A stretch of DNA of 18,784 nucleotides from RGIG426 sp045643425 (lineage in GTDB: Bacteria > Bacillota > Clostridia > Oscillospirales > Acutalibacteraceae), in assembly GCA_045643425.1 (NCBI GenBank), contig JAZUKW010000017.1, positions 1 to 18,784 on the forward strand, read 5' to 3'. The position numbers were made by a program, and so were the translations under genes. Below the pieces are notes generated by a model that was not told the DNA's origin, did no database searches, and was given only the letters and a program-made list of their open reading frames with translations. Numbering within the stretch: the stretch's first letter is position 1; each line of letters starts with the position of its first letter. Shown piece by piece: positions 6,600 through 12,682 of this stretch.

Positions 6600-7184
6600 A
6601 TGGGATTTTTGGATATACTGTTGATCGGCGTGGCGCTGTCTATGGACGCGTTTTCCGTGTCGGTGTGTAAAGGACTTTCGGTCAAAAAAGTCGAATGGAA
6701 GCACCTGGCGCTTTGCGGGCTGTATTTCGGCGGCTTCCAATTCTTGATGCCGGTTTTAGGCTACTACCTCGGTTCGTGGTGTGTGGACTTTGTCGGCAGG
6801 GTCGATCATTGGGTGGCGTTCGGTCTTTTGGCGCTCATCGGCCTCAATATGATCCGCTCGGCGATCTTCGACAAGGAGGATGACGACAGCGTGGATGCGT
6901 CGTTCGCCGTTCCCGTTATGCTGTCGCTGGCGCTCGCGACCAGCATCGACGCGCTCGCCGTTGGCGTGACGTTCTCTATGAGCGATAAGGGCGTTAACGT
7001 CTGGTTTGCGTCGGCGCTGATCGGCGTGATCACCTTTGTTTTGTCGGCCCTGGGCGTAAAATTCGGCAGCAAGGTCGGCGAAAAATTCGAGAAATCCGCC
7101 TCCATTGTCGGCGGCGCGGTGCTTGTGCTGCTCGGCCTTAAGATTTTGCTGACCGATTTAGGCGTGATCTCGCTCCCGTTTTGA
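6600..7184 (+). CDS. mntP: manganese efflux pump MntP
   Basis: This 194-residue inner-membrane protein of the MntP (DUF204) family exports Mn2+ and so limits manganese toxicity. Six hydrophobic segments are visible in two homologous halves, each carrying the signature acidic motif: SMDAFSVSV with Asp16 and SIDALAVGV with Asp117; these aspartates lie in the membrane and are required in characterised members. A short acidic loop (KEDDDSVD, 92-99) joins the halves. Length fits the family (about 185-195). The ATG at 6600 follows GCGAGGGGATACCGT. The gene has its own promoter and probably stands alone; the hairpin at 7239-7268 downstream may also end its transcript. Confidence 0.95.
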   Translation: MGFLDILLIGVALSMDAFSVSVCKGLSVKKVEWKHLALCGLYFGGFQFLMPVLGYYLGSWCVDFVGRVDHWVAFGLLALIGLNMIRSAIFDKEDDDSVDASFAVPVMLSLALATSIDALAVGVTFSMSDKGVNVWFASALIGVITFVLSALGVKFGSKVGEKFEKSASIVGGAVLVLLGLKILLTDLGVISLPF

Positions 7185-7193
7185 CCGAAACAC

Positions 7194-7222
7194 TTGACAA
7201 ATTGCCCGAAATGCTGTATACT
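7194..7222 (+). promoter_or_regulatory. strong vegetative promoter of the FAD oxidoreductase gene
   Basis: TTGACA (7194-7199), a 17-base spacer and TATACT (7217-7222) form a near-consensus SigA promoter. The predicted start is around 7229, just 10 bases before a terminator-like hairpin. GAAATG is again present 8 bases after the -35 box. Confidence 0.85.
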
Positions 7223-7238
7223 CTGTAAGCAAAGGGAC

Positions 7239-7273
7239 AAGAGTCGTTGCAACTTTGCAGCGGCTCTTTTTTT
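7239..7273 (+). terminator. terminator-like hairpin in the leader (possible attenuator)
   Basis: AAGAGTCGTTGCAA (7239-7252) can pair with TTGCAGCGGCTCTT (7255-7268) through all positions, two of them G-U, although the innermost pairs must open for the loop. A run of nine T (7265 region to 7273) follows the GGCTC of the 3' arm. It lies between the promoter at 7194-7222 and the gene at 7306. GCAAAG at 7229-7234 can pair instead with CTTTGC at 7253-7258, which would break this hairpin. It may therefore be an attenuator; it could also end read-through from mntP. Confidence 0.7.
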
Positions 7274-7305
7274 GCGGATTTTTTATGAAGAAAGAACGTG
7301 TAACA

Positions 7306-8691
7306 ATGTCCAAGTCTTATGACGTGGTAATCATCGGCGGCGGCATCGGCGGACTGATGGCGGCTTATCGCCTGCGCCGCAACCGACCGGAGCTGAAAAT
7401 CGCCATCACCGAGCGCGGCAACTCGATCGACAAGCGCGTGTGTCCGGCGGGCGGCAACAAAACCTGCGCCCATTGCGCGACCTGCAGTATCACAAGCGGG
7501 TTTGCGGGTGCGGGTGCGTTTTCCGACGGCAAATTCAATCTCGGCACCGCCTACGGCGGCACGCTCGGCGAGGAGCTCGGCGACGACGTGGCGAATGCGT
7601 ATATCCGCGAGGTGGATGAGGTCCTTAACGAATACTGCACCTCCGGCGTGCCGCGCGTGTATCACTCGAACGACGAGCTGAAATTGCTCTGTATCCAAAA
7701 TAACCTCCGTCTGCTCGATATGAACGTGAAGCACCTCGGTACGGATAACAACTTTAAAACGATGCAAAACCTCATTGACGGCATCGCCGCGTCGGGAACG
7801 GAGCTGTTCACCTTTTATGACTGCGAGCAAATTGAAAAAGAGGGCGACGGCTACCGCTTGACCTACACGAACGGGGAAGAGCTGACCGCCTCGTACGTCA
7901 TTATTGCGACCGGCCGCGGCGGCGCGAACTTTGTGGCGGAATTTTGCCGCAGCTTCGACGTGCCGATGAAATCCAACCACATCGACATCGGTGTGCGGGT
8001 GGAGATGAAGGATCTTATCTGGAAGCATTTTTCGGACAAGATCTACGAGCCGAAAATCCTCTATAAAACCAAGACGTTCGAGGATCGCTGCCGGATGTTC
8101 TGCTTTAACCAGGGCGGTCTTGTGTCGGCGGAAAACAACCACGGCATCATCACCGCCAACGGCCACTCGTTTGCCGAAGCAGACAAAAAGACGGACAACT
8201 GCAACTTCGCCATTCTGTCGAGCATCCGTTTTACCGAGCCGTTTAATCAGCCGACCGAATATGCCGAAAGCATTTCGCGGCTCGCCAATATGATCGGCAA
8301 GGGCAACGTGCTTGTCCAGCGGTTCGGTGATCTTGTGCGCGGTCGCCGCACGAACGAGCATCGCTTAAAGCAAAACACCGTGACGCCGACGCTCAAAGCC
8401 ACGGCGGGGGATATTTCGCTGGTGCTTCCGCACCGTATCCTCACGAACATCATCGAGACGATTTACGCGCTCGATAAGGTCGCGCCGGGTACGGCGAACG
8501 ATGACACGCTGCTGTACGGCTGCGAAAGCAAATACTACTCCATTCGCCCGGTATTTCAAAACGATCATTTTGAACTTGTGGACGGCGTGTATATCATCGG
8601 CGACGGCAGCGGTATTTGCCGCGGCCTGTCCCAATCGGGCGCTATGGGTATCTACGTAGCGGATTGCATCACCGATTCACGAAAAAACTAA
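7306..8691 (+). CDS. FAD-dependent oxidoreductase (COG2509 type)
   Basis: This 461-residue protein is probably a cytoplasmic flavoprotein dehydrogenase; the substrate is unknown. The N-terminal Rossmann motif GGGIGG (11-16) after YDVVII binds FAD, and TERG near 35-38 ends the second strand. A distinctive segment with Cys46, Cys54, Cys57 and Cys60, then GFAGAGAFSDGKFNLG (65-80), is typical of the uncharacterised COG2509 FAD proteins. YVIIATGRGG and the late GVYIIGDGSG are the usual second and third FAD-contact motifs. The ATG at 7306 is preferred because the family starts directly at the first beta strand; an in-frame ATG at 7285 has no ribosome site and the ribosome site of 7306 is itself weak. 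The gene has its own promoter and a hairpin leader that may control it. Confidence 0.85.
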   Translation: MSKSYDVVIIGGGIGGLMAAYRLRRNRPELKIAITERGNSIDKRVCPAGGNKTCAHCATCSITSGFAGAGAFSDGKFNLGTAYGGTLGEELGDDVANAYIREVDEVLNEYCTSGVPRVYHSNDELKLLCIQNNLRLLDMNVKHLGTDNNFKTMQNLIDGIAASGTELFTFYDCEQIEKEGDGYRLTYTNGEELTASYVIIATGRGGANFVAEFCRSFDVPMKSNHIDIGVRVEMKDLIWKHFSDKIYEPKILYKTKTFEDRCRMFCFNQGGLVSAENNHGIITANGHSFAEADKKTDNCNFAILSSIRFTEPFNQPTEYAESISRLANMIGKGNVLVQRFGDLVRGRRTNEHRLKQNTVTPTLKATAGDISLVLPHRILTNIIETIYALDKVAPGTANDDTLLYGCESKYYSIRPVFQNDHFELVDGVYIIGDGSGICRGLSQSGAMGIYVADCITDSRKN

Positions 8692-8701
8692 ATATTGTGG
8701 T

Positions 8702-8734
8702 GTTGTGCGGGGCGATTTGATTGCTCCGCACAAC
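8702..8734 (+). terminator. hairpin after the FAD oxidoreductase gene
   Basis: GTTGTGCGG (8702-8710) pairs perfectly with CCGCACAAC (8726-8734), and the stem extends inward by three more pairs (8711-8713 with 8723-8725, one G-U). Only a short ATTTTG follows, so it is a weak terminator by sequence, though well placed 10 bases after the stop codon. Confidence 0.6.
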
Positions 8735-8830
8735 ATTTTGGGGCTTGTTCGTCAAAAGCACCAAAACAAACTCCGTTGAGAATATGTTTTTGTTCAGTTT
8801 GACAAACTTCGTGACATTTTCTCGAAACGG
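8735..8830. other. gene-free stretch upstream of the xpt promoter
   Basis: I see no credible gene here. The stretch is AT-richer than the neighbouring coding DNA and contains a perfect short inverted repeat GTTTG-A-CAAAC (8797-8807), about 24 bases before the -35 box of the xpt promoter. It might be a protein-binding site but no known operator pattern is recognised. Confidence 0.3.
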
Positions 8831-8860
8831 TTGACAAAATCGGTCGAAATGTGGTAAGAT
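8831..8860 (+). promoter_or_regulatory. promoter of the riboswitch-xpt transcript
   Basis: TTGACA (8831-8836), an 18-base spacer and TAAGAT (8855-8860) preceded by TGG (extended -10) form a good SigA promoter. Transcription should start near 8867, about 18 bases before the riboswitch aptamer begins. Confidence 0.82.
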
Positions 8861-8884
8861 GTGTGTGTCAAAATTGAATGATTT

Positions 8885-8966
8885 GCCAATATAGGTTCGG
8901 ATGTTGGGAAACGATCCCAAAGGCCCGAATGTTTCTACCGTGAAGCCGCAATTCACGACTATTGGT
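8885..8966 (+). promoter_or_regulatory. purine (guanine-type) riboswitch aptamer
   Basis: The core is canonical. P1 is CCAAT (8886-8890) / ATTGG (8961-8965). P2 is TTCGG (8896-8900) / CCGAA (8925-8929). The J2/3 core GTTTCTAC is at 8931-8938. P3 is CGTGAA (8939-8944) / TTCACG (8952-8957) with loop GCCGCAA, and J3/1 is ACT. The base matching position 74 of the Bacillus xpt riboswitch is C (8959), which pairs with guanine or hypoxanthine in known members. Loop L2 is unusual: 24 bases instead of 7, with an inner hairpin TTGGG (8904-8908) / CCCAA (8916-8920). The GG at 8922-8923 needed to kiss CC at 8946-8947 in L3 is kept. Placement upstream of xpt agrees with the family. Confidence 0.92.
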
Positions 8967-8994
8967 CCCTTTGGTTTTCCCGCGCTATGTTGGC

Positions 8995-9024
8995 AAACAG
9001 ACTGATTTTTCGGTCTGTTTTTTT
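8995..9024 (+). terminator. riboswitch expression-platform terminator
   Basis: AAACAGACTG (8995-9004) pairs with CGGTCTGTTT (9011-9020) around a loop of ATTTTT, followed by TTTT (9021-9024). It lies 20 bases before the xpt start, so guanine binding would be expected to favour termination. Its first three bases are also part of an alternative helix with the 5' side of aptamer P1. Confidence 0.9.
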
Positions 9025-9043
9025 ATTTTGAGGAGGACTTGCC

Positions 9044-9619
9044 GTGAAAGCGTTAGAAGAAAAAATCATACAAGAAGGCAAAGTCCTGCCGGGAGAAGTG
9101 CTGAAGGTCGGCTCGTTTTTAAATCAGCAGATCGACACTGACCTGCTCGCCGCTATGGGGCAGGAGGGCGCGCGGTTGTTCAAAGACGCCGGCGTGACCA
9201 AGGTGCTTACGATCGAGGCCTCCGGTATCGCGCTTGCCGTGATGGTCGGCGCGGCGCTTCACGTGCCTGCCGTTTTCGCCAAAAAGAGCAAAACGATCAA
9301 CGTCTCCGGCGACGTGTATACGACCGTCATCCACTCCTATACCCACGGCAAGGATAACGACGTTATCGTCCCGAAAGACTATCTTTCCGCAACCGACAAC
9401 GTGCTGATTGTGGACGACTTCCTCGCCACCGGCACGGCGGTCGAGGGGCTGATCGACTTGGTCGGACAAGCCGGCGCCAAGGTCGCCGGTGTTATCAGCG
9501 CGGTGGAAAAGGGCTTCCAGGGCGGCGGCGATACGCTTCGCGAGCGCGGCATTCGCGTGGAATCGCTCGCCATTGTGGAAAGCATGAGCGACGACAGCCT
9601 CACGTTCCGCGCTCAATAA
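9044..9619 (+). CDS. xpt: xanthine phosphoribosyltransferase
   Basis: This 191-residue cytoplasmic enzyme joins xanthine (and less well guanine) to PRPP to give XMP in purine salvage. The type I phosphoribosyltransferase PRPP loop is clear: VLIVDDFLATGTA at 120-132, with the acidic pair Asp124-Asp125. The N-terminal MKALEEKIIQEGKVLPGEVLKV and TIEASGIALA stretches match Xpt of Bacillus. Length fits (about 190-195). The GTG at 9044 is chosen because GAGGAGG lies 8 bases upstream and the translated start matches the family; no upstream alternative exists because the terminator is there. Expression is controlled by the guanine-type riboswitch just upstream. The gene is followed 58 bases later by a nucleoside importer lipoprotein with no clear terminator between. 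Confidence 0.96.
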   Translation: MKALEEKIIQEGKVLPGEVLKVGSFLNQQIDTDLLAAMGQEGARLFKDAGVTKVLTIEASGIALAVMVGAALHVPAVFAKKSKTINVSGDVYTTVIHSYTHGKDNDVIVPKDYLSATDNVLIVDDFLATGTAVEGLIDLVGQAGAKVAGVISAVEKGFQGGGDTLRERGIRVESLAIVESMSDDSLTFRAQ

Positions 9620-9621
9620 AT

Positions 9622-9650
9622 TTGATGTAAATTTTATTTACATACATTAT
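9622..9650 (+). promoter_or_regulatory. promoter-like stretch with a GlnR/TnrA-type palindrome
   Basis: The perfect inverted repeat TGTAAATTTTATTTACA (9626-9642) fits the TGTNA-N7-TNACA pattern bound by the nitrogen regulators GlnR and TnrA in Bacilli. It lies between a -35-like TTGATG (9622-9627) and a -10-like CATTAT (9645-9650), spaced 17 bases, where a repressor would block RNA polymerase. Both boxes match the consensus at only 4 of 6 positions. AT-rich palindromes also arise by chance or form weak hairpins, and the regulator itself is not in the window. Confidence 0.45.
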
Positions 9651-9677
9651 TACAATTCTTTTCAGGAGGGAAAACCA

Positions 9678-11033
9678 ATGAAAAAACTCATCAGCATCGT
9701 CCTCGTTGCCGCCCTCGCGCTCACCTGCCTCGCTTTTGCGGGCTGCGGCGCCGAGAACAACGAGGAAACCAGCAAAGCCGCCGAAGCCAGCAAACCGGAA
9801 GTGATGTCCGGCGCCTCGTTCGCCGCCTCGTCCGACCTGGTTATCGACAAGACCGCCGATCTTTCCAAAATGAAAATCGGTCTCATCTGCCTGCACGACG
9901 AAAACTCCACCTACGACAACAACTTCATCCAGGCGATGAAAGACGCTCAGAAAGAGCTCGGTCTTTCTGACGACCAAGTCCTCATCAAAACCAACATCCC
10001 GGAAGGCGCCGAGTGCTATGACACCGCCGCCGAGCTCGCGGATGCCGGCTGCAACTTCATCTTCGCCGACTCCTTCGGCCATGAGAGCTATATTATCCAG
10101 GCTGCCAAAGAGTTCCCGGATGTGCAGTTCGCTCACGCGACCGGTACCAACGCCCAGGTCGAGAACCTCGCGAACTATCACAACGCGTTTGCTTCCATCT
10201 ATCAAGGTCGTTTCCTCGCCGGCGTTGCCGCGGGTATGAAACTCAACGAGATGATCGAAGCCGGCAAGATCAAGGCTGAGGAAGCGGTCATCGGTTACGT
10301 CGGTGCGTGGCCGTATGCCGAGGTTATCTCCGGTTACACCTCTTTCTATCTCGGCGCTCGCTACATCTGCCCGACCGCGACCATGAAGGTCACCTACACC
10401 AACTCCTGGTTCGACATCGCGCTCGAGCGTGAAGGCGCTCTGTCCCTGATCAAAGCGGGCTGCGTCCTGATTTCCCAGCACGCTGACTCAGAGGGTGCTC
10501 CGAAAGCCTGCGAGGAGAACAACGTCCCGAACGTCTCCTACAACATCAGCACCGCTTCCATCGCTCCGAACACCGCGATCATCGCTTCCAAGATCAACTG
10601 GACTCCGTACTATGAGATGGCCATTACCTCTGTTGCCGCCGGCAAAGAGTTCGCCAAAGACTGGTGCGGTACCATCGAGACCGGCTCTGTCGAGCTGACC
10701 GAGATCAACGAGAAAGCCGCGGCTGCCGGCACTGCCGAGAAGATCGAAGAAGTTAAAGCGAAAATCATCTCCGGCGAGCTCAAAGTGTTCGACACCAAGA
10801 CCTTCACCGTGAAAGACGAAGCGACCATCAAAACCAACAACGACAACTTCGTTACCGCGGATAGCTACAAAACCGACGCCGACGGTCATCTGACCTCCTA
10901 CATGGCGAACGTGTACGCTGACGAGGCGTTCACCCCGGATACCGACGTTATCAAAGACGGCGAGTTCTGTGATTCTTCCTTCACGTCCGCTCCGTACTTC
11001 AACGTCATCATCGACGGCATCACTCTGATGTAA
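9678..11033 (+). CDS. BMP-family substrate-binding lipoprotein of a nucleoside ABC transporter
   Basis: This 451-residue precursor is a lipoprotein: Lys2-Lys3, a hydrophobic stretch and the lipobox FAGC with Cys23 as the lipid-bearing residue. A low-complexity linker rich in Glu, Ser, Ala and Lys (24-45) tethers the binding domain outside the cell. The domain starts MKIGLICLHDENSTYDNNFIQ and continues with the BMP/PnrA layout (FADSFGHESYI, YQGRFLAGVAAG, VIGYVGAWPYAEV, SQHADSEGAPKA). Characterised BMP proteins bind purine or pyrimidine nucleosides. It is longer than typical (about 350-380). Codons appear biased toward C-ending forms (AAC, ATC, ACC, GAC), more than in neighbours, as expected for an abundant protein. 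CAGGAGGG precedes the ATG. A terminator separates it from the ATPase. Confidence 0.93.
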   Translation: MKKLISIVLVAALALTCLAFAGCGAENNEETSKAAEASKPEVMSGASFAASSDLVIDKTADLSKMKIGLICLHDENSTYDNNFIQAMKDAQKELGLSDDQVLIKTNIPEGAECYDTAAELADAGCNFIFADSFGHESYIIQAAKEFPDVQFAHATGTNAQVENLANYHNAFASIYQGRFLAGVAAGMKLNEMIEAGKIKAEEAVIGYVGAWPYAEVISGYTSFYLGARYICPTATMKVTYTNSWFDIALEREGALSLIKAGCVLISQHADSEGAPKACEENNVPNVSYNISTASIAPNTAIIASKINWTPYYEMAITSVAAGKEFAKDWCGTIETGSVELTEINEKAAAAGTAEKIEEVKAKIISGELKVFDTKTFTVKDEATIKTNNDNFVTADSYKTDADGHLTSYMANVYADEAFTPDTDVIKDGEFCDSSFTSAPYFNVIIDGITLM

Positions 11034-11049
11034 TTTTTTCCTGAAAACC

Positions 11050-11096
11050 GCATACAAGGCAGGGCGAGAAATCGCCCTGCCTTATGCTCTTTTTTT
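11050..11096 (+). terminator. intrinsic terminator between lipoprotein and ATPase genes
   Basis: AAGGCAGGGCGA (11056-11067), loop GAAA and TCGCCCTGCCTT (11072-11083) form a perfect 12-pair stem with a GNRA tetraloop, extended by GCAT (11050-11053) / ATGC (11084-11087) across a 2-base bulge. A run of seven T (11090-11096) follows. As the ATPase gene starts 39 bases later without a clear promoter, this probably works as a partial terminator that keeps the lipoprotein in excess. Confidence 0.92.
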
Positions 11097-11134
11097 CACC
11101 CCCCTGTTTTATTCCATCCTTTATGGAGGTAACT

Positions 11135-12682
11135 ATGGCTACTGCTGCTATTGAATTGAAAAACATCAGCAAACGCTTTGGCTCGATCCAAGCCAATAAG
11201 GGTGTGAATCTGTCGGTCAACAAAGGCGAGATCCTGTCGCTTCTCGGCGAAAACGGAAGCGGCAAAACCACGCTGATGAATATGATCTCCGGTATCTATT
11301 ATCCGGACGAGGGACAGATTTTCATTGACGGCGAGGAAGTGGTCATCCGTTCGCCGAAGGACGCGTTTCGCTATAACATCGGTATGATCCACCAGCACTT
11401 TAAGCTGGTCGATCTGTTCTCCGCAGCGGAAAATATCGTTCTCGGCCTCAAAGAAGAGGGCAAGTTCGATATGAAAAAGGTTTGCGCCCGCGTGGCGGAA
11501 ATCAGCGCGCGCTACGGTTTTGAAATTGATCCGAACAAGAAAATTTATGAGATGTCCGTCTCGGAAAAGCAAACGGTGGAGATCATCAAGGTGCTTTACC
11601 GCGGCGCGAACATCCTCATTTTGGACGAGCCGACCGCCGTTCTCACCCCGCAGGAGACGCAAAAGCTGTTTGCCATTCTGCGCCGTATGCGTGACGACGG
11701 AAAAGCCATTATCATCATCACCCACAAGCTCCACGAGGTGCTTTCGCTGTCCGACCGCGTGTCGGTCTTGCGTAAGGGCGAGTTTATCGGCACGGTCAAG
11801 ACCTCCGAAACGAGTGAGTCGGAGCTGACCGAGATGATGGTGGGCAAAAAGGTCAGCTTGGATATTGAACGCACCGATCCCGTGGACCCGGTCGATCGCC
11901 TTGTGGTCGGCAGCATCGACGTGATCGATCACGACGGCGTTAAAGTGCTGGATGACGTGTGCTTTACCGCCCGTTCCGGTGAGATCCTCGGTATCGCGGG
12001 TATCGCCGGCAGCGGTCAGCGTGAGCTGCTCGAGTGTATTGCCGGTCTGCAAAAGGTGCAGCGCGGCAAGGTGCTGTATAACAACCCGCAAACCGGGGAA
12101 GAGGAGAACCTGCGCGACAAAACGCCGCTCCAGATCCGTCAGCTCGGTGTGCGGCTGTCGTTCGTGCCGGAGGATCGCCTCGGTATGGGCCTTGTATCCG
12201 ATATGGATATTATCGACAACATGATGCTCCGCAGCTACCGCAAAGGCGCGACCGCGTTTGTGGAACGCAAAGATCCGAAGGATCTGGCGGATACGATCAT
12301 TCACGACTTAGAGGTCGTGACCCCCAGCGCTACCACGCCGGTGCGACAGCTGTCCGGCGGTAACGTCCAAAAGGTGCTGGTCGGCCGTGAGATCGCCGCG
12401 GCGCCTACCGTGCTGATGGTGGCGTATCCGGTGCGCGGTCTGGACATCAACTCCTCCTATATGATCTACAATATGCTCAACGAGCAAAAGAAAAAAGGCG
12501 TGGCGGTCATCTTCGTCGGCGAAGATCTCGACGTGCTGATCGAGTTGTGCGACCGCATTATGGTCATCGGCTCCGGCAAAGTCGCCGGTATCGTCGAGGC
12601 GCGTACGGCGGACAAGAACGAAATCGGCCTCTTGATGACCAAGTCCGACAGCCTGCAGGAAGGAGGTGCCGTCGATGAGTAA
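11135..12682 (+). CDS. nucleoside ABC transporter ATP-binding protein (two ABC domains)
   Basis: This 515-residue cytoplasmic ATPase has two fused nucleotide-binding domains, as in sugar and nucleoside importers (NupA/YufO type). Domain 1 has Walker A GENGSGKTT (38-46), a shortened signature SVSEKQ (141-146) and Walker B LILDEP (161-166) with catalytic Glu165. Domain 2 has a degenerate Walker A region IAGIAGSGQ (around 287-295), a good signature LSGGN (406-410), and a Walker B region LMVAYPVRGLD (427-437) in which the usual Asp-Glu-Pro is Ala-Tyr-Pro. Asymmetry of the two sites is normal in this family. ATG 11135 is the start: GGAGGT lies 4 bases upstream, while in-frame codons before it fall in the terminator. 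The next start overlaps its end by 8 bases. Confidence 0.94.
   Translation: MATAAIELKNISKRFGSIQANKGVNLSVNKGEILSLLGENGSGKTTLMNMISGIYYPDEGQIFIDGEEVVIRSPKDAFRYNIGMIHQHFKLVDLFSAAENIVLGLKEEGKFDMKKVCARVAEISARYGFEIDPNKKIYEMSVSEKQTVEIIKVLYRGANILILDEPTAVLTPQETQKLFAILRRMRDDGKAIIIITHKLHEVLSLSDRVSVLRKGEFIGTVKTSETSESELTEMMVGKKVSLDIERTDPVDPVDRLVVGSIDVIDHDGVKVLDDVCFTARSGEILGIAGIAGSGQRELLECIAGLQKVQRGKVLYNNPQTGEEENLRDKTPLQIRQLGVRLSFVPEDRLGMGLVSDMDIIDNMMLRSYRKGATAFVERKDPKDLADTIIHDLEVVTPSATTPVRQLSGGNVQKVLVGREIAAAPTVLMVAYPVRGLDINSSYMIYNMLNEQKKKGVAVIFVGEDLDVLIELCDRIMVIGSGKVAGIVEARTADKNEIGLLMTKSDSLQEGGAVDE

Noticed and set aside
7138..8361. Long open frame of 407 codons on the minus strand
   Set aside because: It lies opposite the FAD oxidoreductase gene, whose FAD-binding motifs are clear; the minus product is rich in Val, Arg and His with no known motif, typical of an antisense shadow in GC-rich DNA.
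8797..8807. GTTTGACAAAC palindrome as a regulator site or second promoter
   Set aside because: Only 11 bases long, no recognised consensus, and no suitable -10 box follows its TTGACA; kept only as a note in the gene-free stretch.
8885..8966. Aptamer as an adenine or 2'-deoxyguanosine riboswitch
   Set aside because: The base equivalent to position 74 is C, not T (adenine type), and J2/3 is the standard GTTTCTAC of guanine-binding members.
11096..12304. Long open frame of 402 codons on the minus strand
   Set aside because: It is antisense to the ABC ATPase gene, which has all Walker motifs. The frame has no ribosome site of note and no recognisable domain.
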